DNA of 64,000 nt from Acetobacteraceae bacterium (GCA_947455205.1 CANGNF010000022.1:1-64000); one strand, 5' to 3'; positions 1 through 11,138 are shown, counted from the first letter of the stretch. The notes: generated from the letters alone by a model not told the origin. Made by a program: numbers and translations.

Positions 1-516
1 GCCCCTCGCCCGGCCGCGCCCCCGCCGGCCGCCGCGCCCGCCCCCGTCGCCGTCACGCCGGCGCCTGGCCCCGAGGCGCAGTTGGCCGAGGAACGCCCCT
101 GGGCGGTGACCTGCGCCGCGCCCCAGGCCGGGCTGCGGGACTGCCGGATGACCGCGACGGTGGTGCTGCGGCAGAACGGCGAGCGCCTGGCCAGCGTGAT
201 CCTGCGCCGCCAGCCGGAGACGCGGTCGCTGACCATGATCTTCCAGTTGCCGCACGGCGCCTGGCTGCCCGGCGGCGTGCAGTGGCAGGTGGATGAGGGC
301 GAGGCCCAGCGCCTGCCCTTCAACACCAGCGACGCCGAGGGGCTCTACGCCGGCATCGCCGTCACCGACGACGTGCTGGGCTCGCTGCGGCGCGGCACCA
401 CGCTGCGGCTGGCGGTGGTGGCGGCGGCGCAGCGCCAGGTGCTGAACATCCCGGTCGCGCTGGGCCGGATGAACGAGGCCTTCGGCGAGTTCGTCGCCCA
501 GGAAAGGGCGCGCTAG
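1..516 (+). CDS. IalB-family (invasion-associated locus B) protein, 5' end outside window
   Basis: The reading frame is open from base 1, so the start codon and any signal peptide lie upstream of the window. The visible protein begins with an Ala/Pro-rich linker of about 27 residues, then a compact domain opening with ERPWAVTC and containing a TMIFQLPHGAWLPGGVQW stretch. That pattern is characteristic of the IalB family of small exported or periplasmic alphaproteobacterial proteins. A start inside the visible part (TTG at 82) would cut off the linker and is unlikely. It converges with the next gene with 16 bases between stops. The family's biochemical role is poorly defined; the Pro/Ala linker suggests a tethered or longer N-terminus. 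Confidence 0.75.
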   Translation, partial: APRPAAPPPAAAPAPVAVTPAPGPEAQLAEERPWAVTCAAPQAGLRDCRMTATVVLRQNGERLASVILRRQPETRSLTMIFQLPHGAWLPGGVQWQVDEGEAQRLPFNTSDAEGLYAGIAVTDDVLGSLRRGTTLRLAVVAAAQRQVLNIPVALGRMNEAFGEFVAQERAR

Positions 517-532
517 CACGCCCCGCGCAGGC

Positions 533-2167
533 TCAGTCCAGCGGTTCCAGCCGCACCACCGAAGCCCCGTGGTTGCTGCCGACCCAGAAGGTCACCGGCG
601 TGGTCCGGTTGTCCACGAACACGCGGCGGACATTGGTGCTGCGCGGCAGCGGGTATTCCACCATCTGGCCGTTCTCCGGGTTCAGCCGGGTGATGCGGTC
701 GGTCATCATGTTGCCGGTCCAGACCTCGCCATTGCGGTCGGCCACCGCATCGTAGGGGAAGCTGAACGGCGTCGGCGGGATGAACTCGCGGAAGGTTTCC
801 GTCCGCGTGTCGAACATGCCGATCCGGTTGCCGGCGAACTCGCCGAACCAGAAGCGGCCGCGCTCATCCAGCGTGCCACGGCGTGGGTTGGAATTCGGCG
901 TCGGCGTCGGCCAGATGCGGATCTGCCCGGTGCGCGCATCCACCCGGCCGATATCGCCGCGGCCGAACACGGTGAAGTAGACGTTGTTCTGCGGGTCCGT
1001 GGTGATGTCGTAGATGTTCGGGCTGGGTATCGGGAAGGGCTGGTGCACCTGGATCGCGCCGGTCGCCACGTCCATCTGGTAGATCGAATAGGTGCCGCTG
1101 TCCTCGATCCAGACCTTGCCGTCCACGTGCAGGTGGCGCGGCTCCACCTCGGTCGTCTGGGTGTGGTTGGCCTGCAGGTTGGCCGGCAGCGGGTACATGC
1201 GGAAGCTCTCGGTCCGCGGGTTGAAGCGCGCGACGCCGCCCTGGTAGGACAGCCCCAGCCACAGCTGGCCTTCCGCATCCGGGCGCAGCGCCAGGCTGCC
1301 CTTGGGGGCATCCGGCTTCAGCTCGGGCACGCGGTATTCGCGCACTTCCCCGGTGGCGGGGTCCAGCCGGCCCAGCAGCTGTTCGGTGAAGCTGTTGTAC
1401 CAGACCGTGCCGTCCCCGGTCAGCACCACGTCATGCGGCATGCGGGTCTGCTCGGGCAGGTCGTATTCGGTGATGACCACGCGCGTGGCCCGGCCGCTGG
1501 GCCGCGGGAAGGGCCGCAGCGGGTAGGGCCAGGCCTCGCGGCTGCCCAGGTTGACCCGGGCCAGGTAGGTGGCTTGGCGCTGGAACACCGCCATGCGCGC
1601 CGCCGCCGCCGCCGGCCCCTGGTTGGAGATGCGGTCCGCCAGCGGCCGCTGCGGAATGTGCAGGCCGGACGCCGGCGCATACGTCGCCATGCGTTCCTGC
1701 ACGCCGACGAAGCCGGCATGGTCATGCGCCGAGAACAGCGGCTGGCGCAGCGTGTGGCAGTTCACGCAGTTCCGCAGGAAGTGCTTGTCAGCCTCGGTGC
1801 CGGGCATGCTGGCCAGCCATTCGGCATTGGTCAGCTGGCTGGCCAGGTCGTCGCTCGGCGCCAGCTCCAGCGCCGCCGTGGTGGCGCCCCGCACCGTCAC
1901 CTCGGCCGGGGAGGCCAGCCGGTAGCCGGCGGCCCGCACGCTCAGCGCATGGCGCCCGGGGCCCAGGCGGTTGGCCGGGAAGGCGAAGCGCCCCGCCGCG
2001 TCCGAGACCACCGTCACGGTGATGGTGCCGCCCTCGCGCTGCGCGCTGACCAGCACGCCCTCCATGGCGCCCTCGGCGGCGGAGCGCACGGTGCCGCTGA
2101 GCTGCGCGGCGGCCGGCAGGGCCGCCAGGGCCAGGCTGGCCACAAGGGTGAGGACCTTCAGCGCCAT
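533..2167 (-). CDS. Exported c-heme protein with carboxypeptidase-regulatory-like domain and Vgb-type beta-propeller
   Basis: 544 residues. The ATG at 2167 follows an AGGAGG ribosome site and starts a Sec signal peptide ending in ALPAAAQ. Domains in order: a carboxypeptidase-regulatory-like beta-sandwich (about residues 22-95), a single heme c motif CVNCH in FLRNCVNCHTLRQPLFS, then a long repeat region with recurring motifs such as GTVWYNS, GQLWLGLS and GRFWFGEF. These are blades of a virginiamycin-B-lyase/SMP-30-like propeller. Periplasmic location is inferred from the signal peptide and heme motif. Substrate is unknown; true streptogramin lyase activity is doubtful because the architecture differs. 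The frame stays open upstream of 2167 but that part lacks coding character and overlaps genes on the other strand. Confidence 0.8.
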   Translation of the reverse strand: MALKVLTLVASLALAALPAAAQLSGTVRSAAEGAMEGVLVSAQREGGTITVTVVSDAAGRFAFPANRLGPGRHALSVRAAGYRLASPAEVTVRGATTAALELAPSDDLASQLTNAEWLASMPGTEADKHFLRNCVNCHTLRQPLFSAHDHAGFVGVQERMATYAPASGLHIPQRPLADRISNQGPAAAAARMAVFQRQATYLARVNLGSREAWPYPLRPFPRPSGRATRVVITEYDLPEQTRMPHDVVLTGDGTVWYNSFTEQLLGRLDPATGEVREYRVPELKPDAPKGSLALRPDAEGQLWLGLSYQGGVARFNPRTESFRMYPLPANLQANHTQTTEVEPRHLHVDGKVWIEDSGTYSIYQMDVATGAIQVHQPFPIPSPNIYDITTDPQNNVYFTVFGRGDIGRVDARTGQIRIWPTPTPNSNPRRGTLDERGRFWFGEFAGNRIGMFDTRTETFREFIPPTPFSFPYDAVADRNGEVWTGNMMTDRITRLNPENGQMVEYPLPRSTNVRRVFVDNRTTPVTFWVGSNHGASVVRLEPLD

Positions 2168-2263
2168 CGCTTCCTCCTGCGGCCTTTGTCGCGCGCCGCT
2201 TTTGAGGCAGCCTAGGCCCAACCGCGCGGCCCGGCCAAGGCCCGCGCCCATGAGGAATCCGCC

Positions 2264-3217
2264 ATGAAGCGCCTGCTTGCCGCCCTGCTTGTCCTGCTCG
2301 CGCCCGCCGCGCACGCCGCCTGGCCGGAGCGCCCGGTGACCGTGGTGGTGCCCTTCGCCGGCGGTGCCGCCGCCGATGTGATGGTGCGCGCCATGCTGCC
2401 GCACCTGCAGGCCAGCTTCGGCCAGCCGGTGGTGGTGCTGAACGTGCCCGGCGCCAGCGGCTCCATCGGCATCGACCGCATCGCCAAGGCGCCGCCGGAT
2501 GGCTACATGGTGGTGCTGCCCGGCGATGCCGGCGTGGTGGTGCGCCCCAGCATGCTGCCGCCGGTGCCCTACGACCCGCAGCGCGACCTGGCGCCGATCA
2601 CGCTGATCGGCCGCACCCCCAACGTCATCACCATCTCGGCCCGCCTGCCCTACCGCAGCCTGGGCGAGCTGGTGGCCGATGCCCGCGCCCGGCCGGGGGT
2701 GCTGACCTATGCCCATGCCGGGCTGGGCACCTCGCAGCATATCGGCGCCGAGGTGCTGAAGCAGATGGGCAACCTGGACATCACCGGCGTCGCCTACCCG
2801 GTCTCCTCGCAGCAGTTGATGGACGTGATGGAGGCGCGGGTGACCATGCAGTTCGGCAACATCATCATCCAGACCCCGCGGCTGCGCGACGGCACGCTGC
2901 GGGCGCTGGCGGTCAGCGGCGCCACCCGCGCGCCCAGCCTGCCGGATGTGCCGACGGTGGCGGAACAGGGTTTTCCGGGCTTCGACGTCACCGCCTGGTA
3001 CGGGCTGTTCGCCCGCGCCGGCACCCCGCCTGACGTGATCGCGCGGCTGCACCGGGACTTCACCGCCGCGCTGCGCCAGCCGGATGTCAGCGCCCGGCTG
3101 GTGGACCTGGGCGTGGAGGTGGTGGCCAATACCCCCGCCGAATTCGCCACCGTGGTGGCGCGGGACATTCCGCGCATGCGGCAGGTACTGGAAAAGGCCG
3201 GCGCCATCGGGCCATAA
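2264..3217 (+). CDS. Bug/TctC-family tripartite tricarboxylate transporter substrate-binding protein
   Basis: 317 residues with a Sec signal peptide (about 1-18, cleavage after AHA) and the family's hallmark start of the mature domain, WPERPVTVVVPFAGGAAADV. Later family blocks include GQPVVVLNVPGASG, APPDGY and LPDVPTVAEQGFPGFD. These periplasmic proteins bind carboxylates in a Venus-flytrap fold. No membrane subunits (TctA/TctB) lie nearby, so this is one of four orphan receptors in the window. A GAGGA ribosome site precedes the ATG. It is divergent from the propeller gene across 96 bases, which presumably hold both promoters. Ligand unknown. Confidence 0.92.
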   Translation: MKRLLAALLVLLAPAAHAAWPERPVTVVVPFAGGAAADVMVRAMLPHLQASFGQPVVVLNVPGASGSIGIDRIAKAPPDGYMVVLPGDAGVVVRPSMLPPVPYDPQRDLAPITLIGRTPNVITISARLPYRSLGELVADARARPGVLTYAHAGLGTSQHIGAEVLKQMGNLDITGVAYPVSSQQLMDVMEARVTMQFGNIIIQTPRLRDGTLRALAVSGATRAPSLPDVPTVAEQGFPGFDVTAWYGLFARAGTPPDVIARLHRDFTAALRQPDVSARLVDLGVEVVANTPAEFATVVARDIPRMRQVLEKAGAIGP

Positions 3218-3259
3218 CGCCGGCGCCCGCCGCCTTGCGGGCCCCGACTGGAACCCGCC

Positions 3260-4243
3260 ATGCCCGAAAGCCCCCGGCTGACCCGCGACCTGGTGGTGGC
3301 CGCCTATGAGCTGCTGCTGGGCCGCCCGCCGGAAAGCGAAGCCGCCATCCAGCACCAGCTGAACAATGCGGAAGCCGATGCCGCCGACCTCGGCCTGCGC
3401 TTCATCCGCAGCCCGGAATTCCGCCAGCGCTACGCCGCGCTGACCGCCGACCTGCCCAGCGTGGGCAAGCCGCGCCAGCCGCCGCTGTTCCTGGGCGACC
3501 GGGTGCTGGCGGAGACCTGGCGGGGCGAGCGCATCTACCTGGCCCCGACCGACCTGGACCTGACGCCCACGCTGCTGCGCGACGGCCGTTGGAAACCGCG
3601 GGTGGAGGCGACCCTGGCCCGGCTGGCCCGGCGCGGCCAATGGGTGGCGGATGTCGGCGCCAATGTCGGCGCCTTCACCCTGGCGCTGGCCCATGCGGTG
3701 GGGCCGGAAGGGCTGGTGGACTGCTTCGAGCCCAACCCGCTGCTGGCCCGGCTGCTGGCCGCCACGCTGCATGTCAACGGCCTGGGCGGCAACGTGACGC
3801 TGCACGCCAAGGCGGCGCTGGACCGCGGCGGCAGCGCCGGCTTTGCCGTGGTGCCGGACCACGCCGCCAGCGGCGCCCTGCTGCCCGCCAGCCCGCTGCA
3901 CACGGAGCGGATGAGCGTGCCGGCCATTGCCCTGGACGAGGCGCTGGCGGCCTGCCCGGCGCTGGACCTGCTGCGGCTGGATATCGGCGGCGCCGAGCCG
4001 CTGGCGCTGCGCGGGGCGGAGAACCTGCTGCGCCGTTCCGCCGAGCTGCGGGTGCTCTCGGCCTGGTCCATGACCGCCATGCGCGGCCGGGCGGACGTGC
4101 CGGCGCTGCTGGCCTGGCTGGCGGACCTGCAGTTCCGCGCCTGGTGGCTGAACGCCGAGGCCGAGCTGGAACCGCTGAAGATCGACGCCCTGCTGGCCAT
4201 GCCGGATGGCGAGGTGCTGTTCAGCCGGCGCGATCCTGGCTGA
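3260..4243 (+). CDS. FkbM-family SAM-dependent methyltransferase with N-terminal DUF4214-like segment
   Basis: 327 residues, no signal peptide. Residues about 5-55 (VVAAYELLLGRPPESEAA, then FIRSPEFRQRY) resemble the DUF4214/phycobilisome-linker-like helical repeat often fused to glycan-modifying enzymes. The rest is an FkbM methyltransferase: SAM-binding motif WVADVGANVGAFTLALA, then DCFEPNPLLARLLAATL and a late LLRLDIGGAEPLALRGAENLL, which corresponds to the usual DvEG-type block. Probably methylates a sugar or glycan hydroxyl; the acceptor is not deducible. It follows the Bug gene by 42 bases. Confidence 0.82.
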   Translation: MPESPRLTRDLVVAAYELLLGRPPESEAAIQHQLNNAEADAADLGLRFIRSPEFRQRYAALTADLPSVGKPRQPPLFLGDRVLAETWRGERIYLAPTDLDLTPTLLRDGRWKPRVEATLARLARRGQWVADVGANVGAFTLALAHAVGPEGLVDCFEPNPLLARLLAATLHVNGLGGNVTLHAKAALDRGGSAGFAVVPDHAASGALLPASPLHTERMSVPAIALDEALAACPALDLLRLDIGGAEPLALRGAENLLRRSAELRVLSAWSMTAMRGRADVPALLAWLADLQFRAWWLNAEAELEPLKIDALLAMPDGEVLFSRRDPG

Positions 4244-4312
4244 GACAGGAGCTTGGCTGAGACGCGGGGCTGACGGTTGCGGCCGCCGGCGGGCAAGCCC
4301 ACCTTACCGGCC

Positions 4313-6529
<2,217 letters not shown>

Positions 6530-6635
6530 GGCGCCGCGGGCCGCCCAGGGAATCGTCGCCGCCAAGCGGCAGCGGGGGAACCACCCCCCTCCCCTTCACC
6601 GTTCACCCTGCCAACCCCAAAGGCAGGAGACGCGC

Positions 6636-7418
6636 GTGTTTTTTCATCGCAAGGAACTGATGTTCCCGGTCAAGGTCGATACCCCCAACCCGCGCTTCGG
6701 CCAGATGCTGCTGGAGCAATTCGGTGGCGCCACCGGCGAGCTGACCGCATCGCTGCAATACTGGGTGCAGTCCTTCCATGTGCAGGATGCCGGCATCCGC
6801 GACATGCTGCAGGACATCGCGATCGAGGAGTTCAGCCACCTGGAGATGGTCGGCCGGATGATCGAGCTGCACACCCAGGGGCCGAAGCGCCAGGCCGCGG
6901 AACAGTCGCCGCTCTTCGCCATCCGCGGCATCGGCCCGCACTTCCTGGACAGCCAGGGCCAGGCCTGGTGCGCCGCTTACATCAATGAAGGCGGCAACGT
7001 GGTGCGCGACCTGCGCGCCAACATCGCCGCCGAGGCCGGCGCGCGGCAGACCTATGAGGCGCTGCTGAACATGTGCGAGGACGCCGGCACCAAGCAGGCG
7101 CTGACCTTCCTGCTGACGCGGGAGATCAGCCACACCCAGATGTTCATGCAGGCGCTGAACAGCATTGGCAAGCTGGACGACCCGATGTTCGGCAATGTGA
7201 AGCCGGACGAGACGGTGGACCTGTACTTCAACATGTCGCGCGACGGCGCGCTGGACATGCGCGGCGCCTGGAACCAGGAGCCGACCTTCCGCTTCGTGGA
7301 CAACCCCACCCCGCAGGGCCAGGTGCCGACCGAGGTGGTGAACCCCGACGACGAGAAGATGCCCGGCGCCGGCGCCAAGGGCGGCAAGGCCAAGCCCGGC
7401 GGCACCGCGGCGCACTGA
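6636..7418 (+). CDS. Manganese catalase family protein
   Basis: 260 residues starting at GTG 6636, chosen because the family begins MFxHxKxLxxPVxVxxPxPRFxxxLxEQFGG and because AGGAGA lies just upstream. Dimanganese ligands are recognisable in order: Glu in GATGELTASLQYW, Glu and His in IAIEEFSHLEMVG, Glu in IAAEAGARQTYE, and Glu/His in TREISHTQMF. The enzyme disproportionates hydrogen peroxide without heme. The tail is Gly/Lys rich and low complexity. It lies 106 bases after uvrB; between them is a small GGGGG/CCCCC inverted repeat. Cytoplasmic. A stress-related role beside uvrB is plausible but not demonstrated. Confidence 0.93.
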   Translation: MFFHRKELMFPVKVDTPNPRFGQMLLEQFGGATGELTASLQYWVQSFHVQDAGIRDMLQDIAIEEFSHLEMVGRMIELHTQGPKRQAAEQSPLFAIRGIGPHFLDSQGQAWCAAYINEGGNVVRDLRANIAAEAGARQTYEALLNMCEDAGTKQALTFLLTREISHTQMFMQALNSIGKLDDPMFGNVKPDETVDLYFNMSRDGALDMRGAWNQEPTFRFVDNPTPQGQVPTEVVNPDDEKMPGAGAKGGKAKPGGTAAH

Positions 7419-7490
7419 CGCGGACGCAACCGTCGCGGCTGCCGCGCGTTTCCGGCCTTCAATCGGTTATGCGCGGGGGTTGCGGCGCCA

Positions 7491-7991
7491 ATGGGCGACT
7501 ACACAGGCAGGATAGATATCAACCGCCCGGCGGAGGAGGCCTTCGGCTTCCTCGCCGATATCGGCAACATGCCGCTCTACCTGCCCTCGGTGCGCCAGGC
7601 GCGGGCCGAGGGCGGCGAGCGCATCTTCCTCTCCGGCGAGGCCGAGGGCCGACCCTGGGAGGCCGAGGGCTGGATGGAAGTGGATGTCGAGCGCCGGCGG
7701 ATGCGCTGGGGCAGCGATGCCCTGGTGTACTACAAGGGCGAGTTGCAGGTTTCCGGCCAGGGCGAGCGTTGCCAGGTGGAGCTTCGGCTGCACCTGGTGC
7801 CGCTGCCGCATGTGGCGGCGCGGCTGGCGCAGAAGTCCGGCAGCGTGGAAGCCGGGCTGAAGCTGGCGCTGGAACGCACGCTGGAAAGCATCCGCCAGGC
7901 GGTGGAAGGCAATGGCCGGGCGCAGGCCCGCCCGCAGCAGAGCAGCCGGCTATATGGCCGCAGCGCCACGATGAACCCGGACATCGCCTGA
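7491..7991 (+). CDS. SRPBCC-family (START-like) protein
   Basis: 166 residues. The N-terminal pattern IDINRPAEEAFGFLADIGNMPLYLPSV is the classic SRPBCC/polyketide-cyclase-like opening (beta strand, then helices lining a hydrophobic cavity), followed by beta strands such as GWMEVDVERRRMRWGS. The C-terminal helix ends near residue 145, and the last 20 residues are Gln/Arg/Ser rich and probably disordered. Function unknown; members bind small hydrophobic ligands or assist enzymes (for example CoxG). No strong ribosome site is visible before the ATG. Confidence 0.75.
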   Translation: MGDYTGRIDINRPAEEAFGFLADIGNMPLYLPSVRQARAEGGERIFLSGEAEGRPWEAEGWMEVDVERRRMRWGSDALVYYKGELQVSGQGERCQVELRLHLVPLPHVAARLAQKSGSVEAGLKLALERTLESIRQAVEGNGRAQARPQQSSRLYGRSATMNPDIA

Positions 7992-8114
7992 CGTTGGCAA
8001 CTGGCAGGGCCTGGGGTCCGGCAGACGACGCGTCTGGCCGGCCCCGCACGCCGCTGTTTCCTCCGGGCGGGATCAGCCGCTAGCATCCCGCCCAACGAAA
8101 AGCTGGAGGCAACG

Positions 8115-9083
8115 ATGACGCCGCGGATCGCTCGCCGTGCCCTGCTGGGCGCCTTGGCGCTGCCGGCCCTGGCACGGGCGCAGGCGGAATGGCCGACGCG
8201 GCCGTTGCGGCTGATTGCGCCCTACACCCCCGGCGGCGGCGTGGACACCACGGCGCGGCTGCTGGCCATGGTGATCGGGCGGGAGCTGGGCCAGAACGTG
8301 ATCGTGGAGAACCGCCCGGGTTCCGCCGGCATGATCGGCGCCGCCGAGGCCGCCCGCGCCCAGCCGGACGGCTACACCCTGCTGGTGGACGCGATCCCGC
8401 ATGTCGCCAACCCGCAGGTGCTGACCGGCCTGCCCTTCGACTACCTCACCGCCTTCGCGCCGCTTTCGCTCAGCGTGGTGGTGCCGCATGTGATGGTGGT
8501 GCCGCTGTCCTCGCCGGCGAAGTCGGTGCCGGAGTTCATCGCGCTGGCCAAGGCACGGCCGGGGCAGTTGGCCTACGGCACGCCGGGCGCGCTCACCGCC
8601 AGCCACTTCGCCAGCGCGCTGCTGGCCAACCGCGCGGGGATAGAGCTGGTGCACGTGCCCTACCGGGGCGGCACCGCGGCGCTGCCGGACCTGATGAGCG
8701 GCAACATCGCCATGATGATGGGCACCGTCTCCTCCTCGGTGCCGCTGGTGAATGAGGGGCGCATCCGCTGCATCGGCGTGACGACCAAGGCGCGGCTGCC
8801 CAACCTGCCGGATGTGCCGACCATCGCGGAGCAGGGGCTGCCGGGCTACGAGATGAATGAGTGGAACGGGTTGTTCGGCGTGGCCGGTACGCCGCCGGCG
8901 GTATTGGCCAGGCTGTCCGCCGCGGCGCAGGTGGCGATGCGCGACCCCACGGTGCTGGCGCGCACCTCCACGCTGGGGCTGATGCCGGTGGGCAGCAGCG
9001 CGGAGGATTTCGCCAGCTTCATCGCCGGCCAGCGCGAGATCGTCCGCAAGCTGATCGCGGACAACCGCATGACGGCGAGCTGA
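8115..9083 (+). CDS. Bug/TctC-family solute-binding protein
   Basis: 322 residues with a twin-arginine-like signal (RIARRALLGALALPALARAQ) followed by the mature-domain signature WPTRPLRLIAPYTPGGGVD. Downstream family blocks: GQNVIVENRPGSAGMIGA, QPDGYTLLV, VPYRGGTAALPDLMSG and LPDVPTIAEQGLPGYE. A periplasmic receptor, presumably for an organic acid, with no TctAB genes adjacent. A GGAGG-like site sits before the ATG. It converges with the following binding-protein gene over a long imperfect inverted repeat. Confidence 0.92.
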   Translation: MTPRIARRALLGALALPALARAQAEWPTRPLRLIAPYTPGGGVDTTARLLAMVIGRELGQNVIVENRPGSAGMIGAAEAARAQPDGYTLLVDAIPHVANPQVLTGLPFDYLTAFAPLSLSVVVPHVMVVPLSSPAKSVPEFIALAKARPGQLAYGTPGALTASHFASALLANRAGIELVHVPYRGGTAALPDLMSGNIAMMMGTVSSSVPLVNEGRIRCIGVTTKARLPNLPDVPTIAEQGLPGYEMNEWNGLFGVAGTPPAVLARLSAAAQVAMRDPTVLARTSTLGLMPVGSSAEDFASFIAGQREIVRKLIADNRMTAS

Positions 9084-9086
9084 CCC

Positions 9087-9137
9087 GGCCGGATCGCCGG
9101 AGGGCCGCAGGGCCCGGAGGCGTGAATCCGCCCGGCC
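9087..9137. terminator. Imperfect inverted repeat between convergent genes
   Basis: The 57-base gap between two convergent genes contains a long imperfect palindrome. The outer arms GGCCGGAT and ATCCGCCCGGCC pair with one 3-nt bulge, CGCC pairs with GGCG further in, and GGGCC/GGCCC forms the core. No U-tract follows, so it is at best a bidirectional terminator or transcript-end stabiliser. Confidence 0.4.
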
Positions 9138-9140
9138 AGA

Positions 9141-10694
9141 TCAGGTCTTCCGCACGTTCCAGAACACGGTGAAGGGCGCTTCCATGGCGCCCTGCACATT
9201 GGCCCGGTGCGCCACCGGCCAGACATAGCTGCCCATGTTGCCGAAAGGCGGGTTGGCATAATAATGCCGCTGGATCTCCGCCGCCTTGGCCTGCTGCGCC
9301 GGCAGGTCCGGCGCCTGGAACCAGGCCTCGATCAGCCCGACCATCGCCGGGTCCGGCACCTGGCCCAGCAGCGGCACATGCGCGGCGGGCGAAGCGGTGC
9401 CGACACCCTGCCAGGTCAGCGGGAAGCAGGACCAGTTGGTGCTCTCGCTGCGGTCGCGGCTGCGCCAGCGGCTGAACATGGTGCCGAGGTCCATCGCCTG
9501 AAACTCCACGTTCAGGCCCATGCCCTGCATCATCTGCTGCGCCACCAGCCCCATCGCGTTCAGGTGCGGCGCGTCGGAGGGCACCATCAGCACCACCTTC
9601 TCGCCCTTGTAGCCGCTCTCGGCCACCAGGCGGCGCAGCGTGGCGGGGTCGCGCGCTGGCAGCGTCTCCTGCCCCGCCTTGGTCTCCATCAGGGAGCCCG
9701 GCGTAAAGATGCCGGTGCCGGTGTGGAACAGCGAGGCATCGTCGCCCACCGCCGCCTGCATGAACTCCCGCTGGTCGATGGCGGCGATGACGGCGCGGCG
9801 CAGCGCCACGTTGTCGAAGGGCGCCACCGCGTTGTTGAAGTGCAGGTAGGCGGCCCAGCCATACTGGTCGGTCTTCTTCAGCTGCACGTCGCGCAGCCGG
9901 CGCAGCCGCGGCATCAGGTCGAACAGCGGGCGCTCGACGTAATCCACCTCGCCGCGTTGCAGCGCGGCGGCGGCACCGGCGGCGTCCGGCATCGTCGTCC
10001 ACTCCACGCGGTCGAAATGCACCACCTTGCCGCCGGCCAGGTAGCTGGGCGGCTCGTTGCGCGGAATGTAGTCGGGGTTGCGGCGGAAGGCGGCGCTGGC
10101 GCCGCTGACCCATTCATCCTTCTGCCACAGGAAGGGGCCGGAGCCGATGATCTCCTTCACCTCGGTGAAGGCGGTGATCCTGGAAATCCGCTCCGGCATG
10201 ATCCAAGGCTCGGTCAGGCCGCGCAGCATCTGCGGGAAGGGGCGCTTCAGCCGGATCTCGAAGCGCCTGTCGTCCAGCGGCTTCATCTCCTCCACCAGCG
10301 GCATCATCCGCTGGCCGATCGGCCGGCGCTGCGCCCAGCGGGCGATGGAGGCGACGCAGTCGATGGCCCGCACCGGCTCCCCGGTGCTGAACTTCAGCCC
10401 GTCGCGCAGGGTGAAGGTCCAGCGCAGGCCGTCCGCGGTCACTTCCTCGCCGGCCACCATCTGGCGTTGCGCCGTCAGCGTCGGGTCCAGGCCGTAGAGG
10501 CAGTCATAGACCATCAGCGAGGCGGTGAGCGCCACGGCGCTGGAGGACCAGATGAAGTCCAGCGAGAACAGGTCGGTGCTGGGCACGTAGCGCAGCACGC
10601 GGGGGTTGCCCTGCGCCAGGGCCGGGCGCGCCAGCAGGCTGGCGGCAAGCGAACCGGCTAACCCTGGCAAGGCACGGCGAGGCAGGTTCGGCAT
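9141..10694 (-). CDS. ABC transporter substrate-binding protein, SBP_bac_5 (peptide/opine/nickel) family
   Basis: 517 residues with an N-terminal signal (RRALPGLAGSLAASLLARPALAQ). Family 5 blocks: LRYVPSTDLFSLDF, LVYDCLYGLDPT, LRWTFTLRDGLKFSTGEPV, GSGPFLWQKDEWV, and a C-terminal NRP-less tail typical of environmental paralogs. A periplasmic receptor for oligopeptides or similar ligands. No permease or ATPase genes are adjacent; the window's only Dpp-type permease set is at 49-53 kb. It shares architecture with the protein encoded at 40310-41893. Confidence 0.88.
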   Translation of the reverse strand: MPNLPRRALPGLAGSLAASLLARPALAQGNPRVLRYVPSTDLFSLDFIWSSSAVALTASLMVYDCLYGLDPTLTAQRQMVAGEEVTADGLRWTFTLRDGLKFSTGEPVRAIDCVASIARWAQRRPIGQRMMPLVEEMKPLDDRRFEIRLKRPFPQMLRGLTEPWIMPERISRITAFTEVKEIIGSGPFLWQKDEWVSGASAAFRRNPDYIPRNEPPSYLAGGKVVHFDRVEWTTMPDAAGAAAALQRGEVDYVERPLFDLMPRLRRLRDVQLKKTDQYGWAAYLHFNNAVAPFDNVALRRAVIAAIDQREFMQAAVGDDASLFHTGTGIFTPGSLMETKAGQETLPARDPATLRRLVAESGYKGEKVVLMVPSDAPHLNAMGLVAQQMMQGMGLNVEFQAMDLGTMFSRWRSRDRSESTNWSCFPLTWQGVGTASPAAHVPLLGQVPDPAMVGLIEAWFQAPDLPAQQAKAAEIQRHYYANPPFGNMGSYVWPVAHRANVQGAMEAPFTVFWNVRKT

Positions 10695-10766
10695 GGGGCG
10701 GCTCCGGCGGCGACCCCGAAAGGCTAGGCGGCCGCGGTGCCTGACCGCAAGCCGCCTGCCGGGCCC

Positions 10767-11006
10767 TCAGGCGGGCCGCGCGTGCCGAATGGCGCGGCTG
10801 GGGGCAAACGGGGCGCCACCATGCTGCATCCGGTGCAGCGCCGCGTGCCGGTGGTGGTGGTGGCGGTGCATCCGGTGCGAGACCATCGGCCGGTGATGCT
10901 GCACGGCGCTGATGCCGGGCGGGTGGCCCGCCACCCGGGCCGGCTGCGCCATGGCGGTGCCGCCGATCATCAGGGTGGCGAGGGCGGCGAGGAGGAGGCG
11001 CTTCAT
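10767..11006 (-). CDS. Small exported histidine-rich protein
   Basis: 79 residues from ATG 11006. The first about 20 residues (MKRLLLAALATLMIGGTAMA) form a clear Sec signal peptide. The mature part is short, basic and strongly His/Met rich (SHRMHRHHHHRHAALHRMQH), suggesting metal binding in the periplasm. A longer frame starting at 11066 would bury the signal peptide. It has no recognisable family. It lies between the binding-protein gene and the fumarylacetoacetase operon end. Metal binding is inferred from composition only. Confidence 0.55.
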   Translation of the reverse strand: MKRLLLAALATLMIGGTAMAQPARVAGHPPGISAVQHHRPMVSHRMHRHHHHRHAALHRMQHGGAPFAPSRAIRHARPA

Positions 11007-11138
11007 GATGCCCTTCCGTGGCGCCTCGGGTTCGGGTGGCGCCACTGGAAGGATATTGCGCGGCAAGCGGTTGCGCCGGGCTGGCGGCGGACGGAATTCG
11101 CCGACAGCCCGCGCAACATCCTCGTTACACGGCCGGCA

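Noticed and set aside
2168-3901. N-terminal extension of the propeller protein gene beyond 2167
   Set aside because: The ATG at 2167 has a strong ribosome site and signal peptide; the upstream frame is antisense to the Bug and FkbM genes.
6572-6589. GGGGG/CCCCC hairpin before the manganese catalase as a terminator
   Set aside because: Short five-pair stem, no U-tract, and it lies in a plausible leader region.
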